Of a stretch of DNA of 64,000 nucleotides, positions 1 through 9,579 are shown in pieces. The stretch lies in NCBI GenBank assembly GCA_963854835.1, contig OY978525.1, positions 68,190,907 through 68,254,906 on the forward strand, in the 5' to 3' direction. The translations under genes and the position numbers were made by a program. Source of the DNA: Megamerina dolium (lineage: Eukaryota; Arthropoda; Insecta; Diptera; Megamerinidae). Numbering within the stretch: the stretch's first letter is position 1; each line of letters opens with the position of its first letter. A model generated the notes under the pieces. It did not search any database and was not told where the DNA came from. It worked only from the letters and a program-made list of their open reading frames with translations.

Positions 1-2425
1 ATCAGACAGGAGGTTTAGACCTTACTCTCTCTAGTAATAATGTTATGTCTGAAATACTAAATTGGCATGTCTCTCAGGAGGTATATATGTCGGATCATAT
101 GCATATAAGGTTCGACCTAGATGCTTCTGATACCCAAACGTCAATTTACAGAAACCCTAGAAATATAAACTGGGATGTTTTTCATGTCCATTTAAAACTG
201 GACGTTAACCACTCAGATTTTCAAATTGCTCAAACATCACAAAGGCCTTCCATGAGGGTTGTCCAGCAAACATGCGGAAATTGCATAGGACAGTTTTTTG
301 GTGGAACAAAACACTTATGGACTAAGAAAAGAGGCTAGAAGGTTATTCAATAAAGCAAAAGAAACAGGAAACTGGGTGTAGTACAAGTCTGCTTTAACTA
401 ACTTTAACAAAGAATTGTGGAAATCTAACAGAGCTACGTGGAGAGAACTTTGTGACGAGATTGAGAGTCTTCCAAAAGCCGTCCGTCTACAAAAAGCCTT
501 ACGAAAAGGTCACTCGAATGGCATATGTACCCTGAAAAATTGAACGTACACGAAAAATCCGGGTGAGATCAGCAAACTTTTACTGGATACTCACTTCCCG
601 TGTAATTCTCTGTTCTTTGAACATCCAACACTTGTTGATACAGTTATCAGCACCAAAACTGAAGACAGAAAACTAGTGCACAATATGTTCCATAATAAAC
701 GAGTACAATAGGCTATTTCATCCTTTAGTCCATACAAATCTCCGGGGTCGGACGGGATTTACCCTTGTTTACTACAGCAAGGAGCTAGTTACATAGTCCC
801 TTCACTGACCCAACTATACAGAGCTAGTATACTCTACCTAAAAGATGGGCGGAGGTCAAGGTGGTGTTTATTCCAAAGGCAGGGGAAAAACCCGAACAAT
901 TGCCTAAATCCTATAGATCTATTAGTCTCAGCTCATTTTCCCATAAAACAATGGAAAAGATATTAGATCAGCGCATTAGGGAAAATAACCTTGTTAATTT
1001 CCCTTTACACAAATCCAATTTGCCTACCAATGTGGCGAATGCACTGATACAGCAATTCACAACCTTAAGCTAGTTATTGAAAAAAATATTGAATTCAAGC
1101 AAATAGCTCGGTATGCATTCATTAATATCTCTTGACAACACTTTATACGAGGCCATTAATAACGTCCTCTGTCTAAAAGTAGTATAGCCACTTATAATTA
1201 GATGGATTTTATCCATGTTAAAATCTAGAATTTTTCTTGTCGAACTTGGTGGATCACTAAAGTCTATTATAGCCATAAGAGGGTTCCCTCAAGGGGCGTC
1301 ATCTCTGCTCTTCTTGGACTTTTGTTATAGATGAACTCCTCCACAAACTAAACAATTTAGGACTTACTACTCAAGACTACACAGATGACCTAATGGTATA
1401 TATGTAGTGGCTGGCCTGAACACACCTTATTGGAAAGCATGCAACAGGGCCTAAAATGTATTAACAAATGGTGCAAAGAAAAGGGACTTGATATCAATCC
1501 ACTAAAAATTGCACTAATGCCATTCACAAGAAAAAGGAATATTAAGTTATTAGGTCCAACATTGAATAGTACTACTTTACAATTCTTCAATGAAACGAAC
1601 TATCTTGGAGTAATCCTAGACAAAACGCTAACATGGAACTCGCATTTAAAGAAAATCACAACCAAAGCTACGATACCCGGGCATTCTTTGCCTGTTCGAG
1701 GCTTTTTGGGGTTTAAATCATAAAATGACATACTGGACTTTCACCACTGTCATAAAACTAATTGTCACTTATGCAAGTCTCGCATGGTGGCCAAAAGTTA
1801 GACAAAGAAAGGAAGCAACATAATTTAAAAAGCTGCTTAGTCTCACTTGTGTTGGCGTCACGGGGGCAATGAAAACTTACCCTACCGATGCTAAGGGAGT
1901 ACTTCTCCACATCGCACCACTTCCTATCCAAATTGAAAAGGAAGCCTGCCTCTCAGCCTTAAGGTTGAGATCTAACTGGGCACTTAAAAGTTCTAGAAAA
2001 AGTTTGCCAATAGTCCTATTTTGTTTATCGAGGGCAAACTGGCCTTAAAAATATCTAGCTGCCGGCACTTCGAAATTTTTATAAGCGAAAGAGAAGCATG
2101 GAGAAAAAATTTAACCATCTTCAAGCATGGATCAAAAGTCTGGTACACGGACGAGTCAGAGCTGGAAGATGATGGAACCGGGGGGGTATTTATGGCCACA
2201 AATTCAGACGATCAATCCCAATGGGTTTTTATTCAACAATTTTTCAAGCGGAAATTCATGTCATTGAAATATATATCTTTGTATACCTTCGAAGAGGTAC
2301 GAGGGGAACGAAATAGCTAGCCAAAAAGGGCACTGAAAAGCTTCTAATCGGCTCTGTACCCTTCTGTGGTTTGGCAAGATGCCACTGATGCCCATTTATT
2401 TCAATAAACGCCAATATCAATATTA
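1..2425 (+). mobile_element. LOA-type non-LTR retrotransposon (LINE), 5'-truncated by the window edge, decayed
   Basis: LINE pol read on the plus strand in this order: end of an apurinic-type endonuclease (SDHMHIRFDL motif, about 110), a linker, reverse transcriptase (861-1730) and an RNase H-like domain (about 2140-2200). The presence of RNase H together with the RT signature sequences fits the LOA/R1 side of the LINE tree; that clade call is from family knowledge. The element ends in an AT-rich run near 2400-2430. Coding is broken by many stops and frameshifts, so it is inactive. A second, independent copy of a related element lies at 57767-60790. Confidence 0.75.
45..2320 (+). pseudogene. 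LINE pol remnant: endonuclease tail, reverse transcriptase, RNase H
   Basis: The 45-338 frame is the C-terminal part of the endonuclease, ending in the conserved S-D-H motif. The RT fingers appear at 846-1010 (KVVFIPKAG, then SYRSISLSSFSHKTMEKI). The RT thumb lies at 1430-1650 (LDINPLKIALMPFTRKR and YLGVILDKTLTWNSHL). An RNase H start with a T-D-E-S aspartate motif is near 2142. A DDG-like stretch at about 1376-1390 (caagactacacagatgac) may be the decayed YxDD site. At least five frame changes are needed to read through. RT would copy element RNA at a nick made by the endonuclease; none of this is functional here. Confidence 0.7.
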
Positions 2426-3048
2426 TTTATTTATTAGTGTGTGAATAGGGCTTCATTATATACTATTTTAAAGGAAATTCGTCGTCGACGACGAAGCCGT
2501 ATGACAACTTTTCTACACCTTCTACAACTTCTTCTGCAATTGGAAGTTGAAGGGAATGGCTTTCGAGTTATTTCGAAAAAGCAGTGTAGCCAAAAACTCC
2601 ACCATCGGAAATCCGTCCATTTTCCCAGCATCAATCACTAAAAATTCACTGTTCAAAATTAAAACAATACTAAATATTTTTTATAGTTAAAGAAATATGA
2701 CCTGAATGCGGTGGTCTGTAACTAAAATCAAAAAGGCGGGAACTCAAATTAGATTTTTAAGATACCCTACACCTTAAAATCTATCCTTATATCTTTATTC
2801 CTTCTTTAAAAGAAGGGCATTACAAAAATATAAATATAACTTTAATATGACAATGATTACTTGTTTCAATAACAATTTTTCCAATAGCATGAGGGGAGAC
2901 AGAATAAATACATTTTTAATCTTCAAAATCAGAACCCTTGGCGAGGTAGCGGTGAGTATCTGGAGAGATTGCATCTGTCATGAAATATCCTGCTTCCTTA
3001 TAAGGGATGTTCATTTTTCTAGAAGTTGTTGAAAAGCATATTCATTTA
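2426..3048. other. Unassigned AT-rich stretch between LINE and gypsy element
   Basis: No domain was recognised on either strand. It contains an 18-bp perfect palindrome at 2478-2495 built on CGTCGTCGACGACG. A short minus-strand open frame at about 2925-3025 (PYKEAGYFMTDAISPDTHRY) has no relative I can name. The region ends where the truncated 5' LTR of the next element begins. Confidence 0.4.
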
Positions 3049-3397
3049 TAACCATAACCAGAACAAGCCAAGGAGAAATAAAAAGATGAAATTCGACTAC
3101 GAAAAAGGAAGATTCTGGAGTGTTGCCATAGAGTATAAATAGAGCCAGTGTCCACAAGTGAAAATCAATTTAATCCCGAACGTGATTGCGCAAACATCGA
3201 TACAGTATCAGAGGCAAAAGTTGCAAGTACATTAAAAGAGTTATTGCTAATAGTTGTTTGTAAACAGAGTTCATTAAATAAATTGTTGCTGTATATAACT
3301 GTACAAAATAAGTGTTGCAATTATTATTAACAGAATCCAGTGATTGAACATGGTTAATTGAAATAGAATTAAACGCTCACAAAATAAAAACGTAACT
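3049..3397 (+). repeat. 5' LTR of gypsy family A copy 1 (5' end truncated)
   Basis: It aligns with 5560-5908 and with the reverse complement of 40402-40816. Shared landmarks are the segments TCAGAGGCAAAAGTTGCAAG and AACGCTCACAA and the terminal AACGTAAC. About 70 bp that begin the 3' LTR (TGTAACGAG) are absent here. Confidence 0.85.
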
Positions 3398-3399
3398 AT

Positions 3400-3419
3400 T
3401 GGTGTTCGAAGTGGGATTC
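3400..3419 (+). other. Primer-binding site, probably tRNA-Leu type
   Basis: TGGTGTTCGAAGTGGGATTC follows the 5' LTR after a short spacer. It begins with TGG, the complement of a tRNA CCA end, and resembles the complement of insect tRNA-Leu 3' ends with a few mismatches. The tRNA assignment is from memory of tRNA-Leu sequence and is tentative. Confidence 0.45.
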
Positions 3420-3460
3420 TGTAAAGATGGTGAAAATTGACTGACTAAAAGTGGACCAAA

Positions 3461-4115
3461 TGAAAAACAGTTGTCAGAGATGAATCTATCGTCATCAGGT
3501 AAAAAAACAGAACTGCTGGTGAGGCTAAAGCAAATCATGGAGGCTAAGGGTATTAATGTAGAAGAACATGAGTTCTTTGAGGAAGCCGAGATACATGCAG
3601 TTGTGCACGCTGAGGAAGAGAGCAAAATAGATTCGAATGGTCAACTCATGGAATTCATGAAATCCATGATACAACAACAGTATCAGTAACTGCAAGGAAT
3701 TAATGCGAAGTTACAGGAACATTCGGCTGAATTGCGTACGGAAATTCAAGAACATTCGGCTCGCCAAGAACACGTCATCGAAAATCTACGAAAAGGAATT
3801 CAGATTAGATTAGATGAAAAGGTCACAGATCTGAAGGAACACGTAGATGATTTGGGAGATAAATTCGGGAAATTACAGCACAACCTCAACCAACTAAAAA
3901 TAAATGGACCAGCCGTATCAGTGATTAGAGATTCAAGTACAATTAAACTAAAGCCACCAGCATTTGATGGAACCACAACATTCAACATCTTCAAGCTTCA
4001 GTTCGAGACTGTAGCCTGAAGCAAGAACAGCAGGTCGACACGAAAACAAATTTAATGGTAAGTGCTTCATTTGCGACAAACGAGGGCATATAGCGCGTGA
4101 TTGCCATCAATCGAA
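3461..4115 (+). pseudogene. gypsy family A gag remnant with SAP-like N-terminus and CCHC knuckle
   Basis: Gag would coat the element RNA in cytoplasmic particles. The N-terminus (3471-3560) has a SAP-like helix pattern (LSSSGKKTELLVRL), followed by an acidic region and a coiled-coil-like, E/K/H-rich stretch (3732-3890). A conserved block near 3950-4010 (KPPAFDGTTTFNIFKLQFE) also occurs in the copy at 62391-62639. The zinc knuckle CFICDKRGHIARDC (C-X2-C-X4-H-X4-C) is at 4062-4103. A stop at about 3687 and frame shifts break the frame, and most of the capsid region between 4019 and 4062 is deleted relative to copies 2 and 3. Confidence 0.75.
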
Positions 4116-4301
4116 TATGATACCTAAAGGAATAACAAGGAATCAACGCAAAAATAAATTTGGCGGTAAGTTCTTCACATGGCGCGTAGATGCCGTCTAC
4201 TGCGCAAGCAACAAATATCGAATTCACCAGGACAACGAAAGGAAGACCGTGATGTTAGTCATCGTAGTTAAGCTGATACTCCATATCGTCGTACTTGCAC
4301 C

Positions 4302-5490
4302 GTGGATAATAAGCATTGTTCTCGGGTAAGAGGCCAGAATTACATTGTCAACCTACGACTTACGAATATATTGCCGGAAAAGTCATGGACCACCGAACGA
4401 GTGCAAGAAGATCAGTGGAACGACCCAGATCTCGTAAATATTATGGAATACAAGAAGCAGGGCGTACGTCCAGATTTTCAAGAAATTGCTAATGAGAGTC
4501 CAATAGCAAAGGCATACTGCGGGCAGTTGCAAAGCCTTTACTTACGAGACGGATGTTTATTCCGAGCATGGGAAAGCGAAGATGGAATAACAACTAATGA
4601 TCTTCTAGTGGTCCCCAAGGCAAGAATAAATGAAGTGATAGCTGAGTATCACAAACCGTCCAGTGGAGAGCATTTTGCATAACCAAAACCGTCGAGAAAA
4701 TAAAGAAACGATTTTATTGGGTTGGATGTCATGACCATGTCGGTGATTGGTAATTGATAGATTCGGTGATTCAGAAGTGTAAGAAATGTGCAATGGCCAA
4801 AGGTCCCAATAAAAAAAGTCGAGGTAAGATGCAAAAATACACTGTGGGTGCTCCATTTGAACGAATTGTTATGAACATACCTGGACCATTTCCAACAAGC
4901 AACCCGGGAACAAGTATGTTCTAGTGGTTATAGATTACTTCAGTAAATGGACTGAAATATACCCCATTCCAAATCAAGCAGCTAATACAGTTGCGGATGT
5001 ATTCGCAATGGATTACTAATATTGGTGTACCAATGGAGTTACACTCAGACCAAGGTCGAAATTTCGAATCAGTTGTATTCCAAGAGATATGCCGAATGTT
5101 GGGTATAGACAAAACTCGTACAACACCTTTGCATCCACAATCTGCTGGTAGAACGGTTCAACCATACCTTGTAGGAATATTTGAGAAAAGTCGTAGATAA
5201 ACACCAAAGAGACTGGGATGTACATATACCAATGTTCCTCATGGCATATCGATGCGCACAATATGATAAGACGGCTACTACACCAGCAATGGCAATTTTT
5301 GGAAACGAGTTAAGACTGCCAGCTGATTTAAAATTTGGAGTCGCAACACGAACGAGATCAACTGAAGGTAACTACACTAGCGAAAGGCGGGAAGAGTTGA
5401 ATGAAGTACATCAGTTCATCAGAGAGTGGTTGCAGATGATAAGCGATAAGATGGAGGCCAGGTATGACTTAGAGGTTAAGAGAAGGGCAG
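4302..5490 (+). pseudogene. gypsy family A integrase remnant
   Basis: The integrase would insert element cDNA into the genome. The sequence runs from the region before the HHCC domain (4302-4680), through the HHCC cysteines (CKKCAMAK, about 4776-4797) and the DDE core (VGAPFERIV, then a catalytic aspartate in VVIDYFSKW at about 4925, and one in LHSDQGRNF at 5040), to the C-terminal domain (5181-5490). The glutamate-bearing motif that reads DMVERFNHTL in copy 2 is changed here to GRTVQPYL at about 5145-5170, so the third catalytic residue is lost. Several frameshifts and a stop in the knuckle region are present. Confidence 0.8.
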
Positions 5491-5908
5491 TGTAACGAGT
5501 ATCGAAGGTTGGTTACTAATCACTATTGTGAATGTCTCGAATATTGGCAGTATCTAAACGAATGGCAACAAAAAGAAATAGGCGATAACCAGAACGAGAA
5601 AGAAAGAGATGAATCTCGGCTACGACTACTTCTGGAGTGTTGCCATATAAATCGAGACAGTGTTCACAAATGAAAATCAATCTAATCCCTAACGTAATTG
5701 CGCAAACGTCGATACAGTATCAGAGGCAAAAGTTGCAAGTACATTCAAAGAGTTATTTTAAATAGTTGATTGTAAACAGAGTTGTTAAATAAATTGTAGC
5801 CGTACATAATTGTACACAATAAGTATTGTAATTATTATTAACAGAATTCAGTGATCGAACAAGGTTATTTCAAATAGAAATAAACGCTCACAATATAAAA
5901 ACGTAACA
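5491..5908 (+). repeat. 3' LTR of gypsy family A copy 1, 418 bp
   Basis: It starts TGTAACGAG just after a purine-rich tract (AGAGAAGGGCAG, 5479-5490) and ends AACGTAACA, giving TG...CA termini. It matches the LTR at 40402-40816 in the opposite orientation. Confidence 0.85.
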
Positions 5909-5919
5909 GTACAATAAAC

Positions 5920-6275
5920 ACTTTATAATATTTGAATAATAAAACGATTTTAATGTGTATGAATATTTAAGGTTGTTTATTGGCAATATTAGAATATGAG
6001 CTAAATTTTTCATATGCAATATAAAATTCAAATTTTAATGTGTTGTATATGTTAATTCACAATTGTTTTATTTAGTATTAATTTCATATATTTGTTTTGA
6101 AATTTTTATTTAGTATTAAAAATTTTTACGAAATCGCACCTCCTAACTTTTCTCGTCACCAAAGGAGTAATACATTTTAAGTGGCGACCACATCGGTGCA
6201 GGGGGTTGACCGCAGCGCAGCTGATGATAAAGCAAAGAGGTTCGCTGAGAAATAGAGAACAGGGTGGTTTAAACA
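5920..6275 (-). repeat. 3' LTR of BEL element 1 (outer edge approximate)
   Basis: It aligns with 8985-9272, with small indels. Its outer edge abuts the 3' LTR of gypsy family A at 5908 and cannot be fixed to the base. The inner edge is placed after AAACA at 6275. Confidence 0.6.
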
Positions 6276-6853
6276 ACCCGGATCCCTTGCAAGAGTGTAA
6301 CATTGAGAACATGTTGCAGCTCGCCCAAGGTCTTCTCGGCAACATCAAGCAGATCACGCTGATCGGTTGTATTGGATTTTGGGACGTGCATAAGAGTATA
6401 CTGACCAATGCCACATTTCTTGTAACTTCCTGAATAGTCGCAACTTCCGTTGTTATGCGACCTCGCTAGACAATTGACCCAGTCCTTATGAGCATGCACC
6501 ACCTGTATACGTTGCTTAGGCGTAATTTCTCGGAAGCAGGAGCTGAATCGTACAGCATGAAATTTGTGGAATAACTGGCAATGACGCACTGAGGATGTTG
6601 AACTAAAAATAAAAGATACATCATTAGAGGGATGTATCAGAATACATGATCTGCGGAAGCTTGCGATCAGCTGAGAGGAGCGAGAGGAGAAGAAGCATGC
6701 CTTATTATACGCGAGAGGTAGAATACATTACCCCACAATTGAGCGAGTTATAAGCCCGTTTTGAGCCCGCACGTCAGCAATGCGGAAGTGAGTGTAAACA
6801 CCGCGATGCAGCTTTGAAATAGGGCCAAGAAGCCACTTGTTTGGGGGAAGCAA

Positions 6854-7267
6854 TTAATCCATAATGACGAGCTTAAGAGGTGCACCACGAAGGAAGTGTC
6901 CTGGAGCAAGAGCGGTGAGTTCTGAAATATCTTGAGATAAGGGAGACAGAGTTCGAGAGTTTAATACGCCTTCTATCTTAGCAAGTAAAGTAGCAAATTC
7001 TTTGAAAGTAAATTTATGATTACCTGCTATCTTTCTGAAATGAGCCTGAAAACTCTTGACAGCTGATTCCCATAAATCACCCATATATGGAGCGCTTGGA
7101 GGAACACAACTCCGGTCAAGTCTTTGAGAAACATACTTGCTGGAGATATCGGAAGAAACTTCTTTGAGAAATTTCGAGAATGCTTTGCTCAGAGACCGTT
7201 GAGCACCAACAAATATTTTACCATTATCTGTCATGATTTTGCTTGGTAGACCACGTCGTCCACTCAA
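6854..7267 (-). pseudogene. BEL/Pao integrase core and C-terminal segment
   Basis: The 137-residue frame contains the second catalytic aspartate (IMTDNGKIFVGA), the Pao-type block PPSAPYMGDLWESAVKSF whose glutamate is the third catalytic residue, and the run LNSRTLSPLSQD...ALAPGHFLRGAPL that is characteristic of BEL/Pao integrases. The frame is open across this stretch, but the first catalytic aspartate and flanking regions are out of frame or lost. It belongs to BEL element 1. Confidence 0.8.
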
Positions 7268-7502
7268 TCGAGCAAACGCCGCTCGGAATGCAATGTTAAG
7301 TCAGAGCACAATTCCAAGTGCATTGCTTTCGTGGAGAAGCATACAAATGCGGCAACGTATATCTGTATAAAGGTTGAATTACGTAAAGTGGGGCTTTGAT
7401 TTGAAATGGTCTAGCAAAATCAATTTCAGTTGTGACAAATTGTGACAAATGAGAAGTTGCAGAGTTCGGTTTTAAGTGGATTTGGAATCGCTTTTTAGTT
7501 TT

Positions 7503-7808
7503 TTAATAAGTGGTTTTAGGCGGGGGTCTCACCATTCGAAACATTAAACTTTGCTCAGCGTGCAGGAGCAAAATGAGAATATATTCGAGGTAAAGTGTGC
7601 AGTATTGACATCTGCCGGGAATGATAATAGGATGCCACTCATTATAGTGTAGAGCGGTATGAACGAATCGTCTATTCCATCTCATAATACCTTCTTTATA
7701 TAACCTTAAAACCAAAATGTAACTCTTTTTGCTAATCAGTGAAGCTCGTTCTTTTGGGTAGTAACGAGAATGGGTTACTGATATTAAAATAAAATAAATA
7801 TGTGGCAC
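7503..7808 (-). pseudogene. BEL/Pao pol fragment upstream of integrase core
   Basis: The part reading YNEWHPIIIPGRCQYCTLYLEY resembles the start of the BEL integrase N-terminal region (HPILIP...). The first third of this open frame is SINE tail and target-site sequence, so only about 7520-7720 is element-coding. It lies upstream, in minus orientation, of the integrase core at 7267-6854. Confidence 0.55.
7774..7786. repeat. Target-site duplication of SINE 7787-8144 (left)
   Basis: GTTACTGATATTA is identical to 8145-8157. Confidence 0.9.
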
Positions 7809-8144
7809 TTAAAGCCCCAAAGGGCTCATTGGCCGAGCTTCTCTTCCATTACTGTTGTGCGTCTTAAATTTGGACAGTATTAGAAGGGACCTACTTATTT
7901 TAGCCGGTTCCGAACGGCAGAACACTTGTGACATCACTTTTTCTGAGCTTTGTCACAGAGTTCTTTAAGAAGCTTTTTCATGGCAAGTTGTTACTGTCGG
8001 AAGAATTGCCAATTGCTTGCCGACAGGTGGGTACCATTCGAAAGAAAATCCTTATCGATATTAAAGTTGTTATGCATCAGCCGGGGATTGAACCACGACC
8101 TACAGATCAGAAGGCGAACACACTAACCACTGAGCTACGGCACC
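7787..8144 (-). mobile_element. tRNA-derived SINE, subfamily with AGTGCCACATATTTATTT end
   Basis: The minus strand starts GGTGCCGTAGCTCAGTGG: the A box is at 8127-8137 (plus strand) and the B box GGTTCAATCCC at 8084-8094, so the head is tRNA-like and would carry an internal RNA polymerase III promoter. A roughly 280-bp unrelated body follows, ending in AGTGCCACATATTTATTTTATTT. A perfect 13-bp target-site duplication, GTTACTGATATTA, lies at 7774-7786 and 8145-8157. It is inserted in BEL element 1. Confidence 0.85.
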
Positions 8145-8157
8145 GTTACTGATATTA
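8145..8157. repeat. Target-site duplication of SINE 7787-8144 (right)
   Basis: GTTACTGATATTA is identical to 7774-7786. Confidence 0.9.
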
Positions 8158-8178
8158 GTCGAGATTAAACAAACTGTA

Positions 8179-8545
8179 GTGGGTGCCGCTGCACATTGGT
8201 TAGTGCGTTAGCCTTCTGATCTCTAGGTCCCCGGCTGAGATAACTTTAATATCGAAAAGGTTTTTCTTTCGAACGGTGCCCACCTGTCGGCAAGTAATTG
8301 GCAATTTTTCCGACAGTAACAATTTGCCAAGAAAACTTATTCTTAAAGAGCTTTGTGACAAAGTTCAGAAAAAATGATGTCACAAAGGTTCTGCCGTTTG
8401 GAACCGGTTAATATAAGTAGGTCACTTGTAATACTGTCCAAATTTAACACGCACAATAGTATTAGAGGAATAGTTCGGTAGTGTCACAATGGGATTTTCT
8501 GGCCAAAGTGTACCTTCTCAGAGAGAGAGAGAGCTACAATAACGT
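8179..8545 (+). mobile_element. tRNA-derived SINE, subfamily with GAGAGAG...TAAC end
   Basis: It begins GGGTGCCGCTGCACATTGGTTAG and shares the SINE body with the neighbouring minus-strand copy, but ends differently (TTTCTGGCC, then a GAGAGA run, GCTACA and TAACGTAAC). Most of the B box is deleted (head reads straight from TAGGTC to CCCCGGCTG). A duplication AACAAACTNTA flanks it at 8168-8178 and 8546-8556 with one mismatch. It lies head to head with the SINE at 7787-8144. Confidence 0.75.
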
Positions 8546-8965
8546 AACAAACTCTATCTCATCATAGGATATCGGAATAACAGTTCTAGAATTCGACTTA
8601 CGAACTTTGGCAGAGTTATTTTCCACAAAGCGAAACATATACGCAATAACACGTAAAGCGCGCGGAAGTGAAGACAAGCGGTCGTCTTCTAATTCAATAG
8701 TGCGATAAGCTTCCACTTTCCTCAGCTCTAAAGTAAACGTGTTTATTGTATGAGGTTTTGAGCTTAGCCAAAAATCGTGAGATTTTAAAAGCCATTGAGG
8801 TATATGCCACCAGAGAGAATTTGCATGTGATTCTTGTGGTTTACAACTACGTGGTCCGAAGTCAGTCGGATTATCAGCGTAGAAAACATGCCGCCAAGTA
8901 GCATTGCTAATATTCTCCAAAGTCTGAAAGGTTGGCAACATATGTTTTCCATATATAAGGGTCAT
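8534..8965 (-). pseudogene. BEL/Pao RNase H / connection-domain remnant
   Basis: The frame contains ISNATWRHVFYADNPTDFGPR, equivalent to the W-R-x-V...NPAD block at the end of the Pao RT/RNase H region, followed by LWWHIPQWLL (the LWW-x-GP-x-WL block). The lower-coordinate edge overlaps the tail and target-site duplication of the SINE at 8179-8545. It directly precedes the 5' LTR remnant at 8985, so everything between LTR and this point is deleted. Confidence 0.75.
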
Positions 8966-8984
8966 ACGGCTCGAAGTACCAATA

Positions 8985-9272
8985 ATTAATACGAATAGTA
9001 AACCCTTTTTAATATTTTAATAATAATACGATATAAATGTGTATGAATGTTTGATATTGACAATATCAGAATATGAGCTACACTTTTTAATATATATAAT
9101 ACAAATTTTAATGCGTTGTATGTTTTGTTTCACAAGTGTGTTAATAATATTCACGAAGTCGCCGCTCCGAACTTTTTTTCTCACAGAAAATGTGCATGGG
9201 GCTGACCGCAGCGACATCTGACGGTAACGCAAAGCGGTATGCTGATGAACAGAGCACAGGTTGATGTAAACA
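8985..9272 (-). repeat. 5' LTR of BEL element 1
   Basis: It aligns with 5920-6275. It contains AATGTGTATGAATG and GGGGCTGACCGCAGCG and ends at AAACA (9272). Confidence 0.6.
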
Positions 9273-9579
9273 CTAGTGAAACAACTGCTCACAGTTTTTC
9301 CAAATAAATGTTCGAGCTTTGATTAATAAAAATTCTGCCGTCATTAAAAAATAGTAATAGAAATTTATATAAGCCATGAAGTTCTAAGAACATCAATCTC
9401 TCGTCGTATCGATGGAATGATATAAAAGTTAAGGCATATGGGTCAATTTTTGTTGTCATGAAAAGGTCTTACAACCTTCCCCCTTTTTTTTCTATTTCTA
9501 TTTTATTATTAATTTATTAGTATTATTTATTTCTTGCAGCATTTCAATGAGGCGAACATTTTACGTTGTTTCCTTGACA
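9273..9579. other. Unassigned spacer before Tc1-like element
   Basis: AT-rich, with a C-run and T-run near 9478-9495. The 5' TIR expected for the Tc1 element downstream (complement of the end at 10811-10835) was not found here. Confidence 0.4.

Larger units (their letters stand above)
3049..5908 (+). mobile_element. Ty3/gypsy LTR retrotransposon, family A copy 1, protease and RT deleted
   Basis: Two direct LTRs flank gag and integrase. The gag runs to a CCHC zinc knuckle at about 4062-4103, and then the sequence jumps within about 200 bp to the integrase zinc-binding region at 4302, so protease, reverse transcriptase and RNase H are missing. The family is the same as the minus-strand copies at 40402-45352 and 61755-63455: they share LTR, gag and integrase sequence. 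The element is non-autonomous and decayed. Confidence 0.85.
5920..9272 (-). mobile_element. BEL/Pao LTR retrotransposon 1, internally deleted
   Basis: Related sequences at about 5920-6275 and 8985-9272 act as direct repeats (both contain AATGTGTATGAAT, ATATGAGCTA and TGACCGCAGCG) and both end AAACA, so on the minus strand the LTRs begin TGTTT. Minus-strand coding between them matches Pao-type pol: the RNase H/connection end (8965-8534), an integrase N-terminal piece (7720-7520) and the integrase core (7267-6854). Gag, protease and most of RT are missing between the 5' LTR and 8965. Two SINEs are inserted at 7787-8144 and 8179-8545. Confidence 0.75.

Noticed and set aside
2434..2641. Overlapping Arg-rich open frames on both strands
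   Set aside because: Generated by the CGTCGTCGACGACG palindrome; no family recognised.
8075..8144. tRNA-like sequence with A and B boxes (minus strand)
   Set aside because: It is the head of a SINE with target-site duplications and a long non-tRNA body; the arms do not form a clean cloverleaf. Same for 45782-45843.
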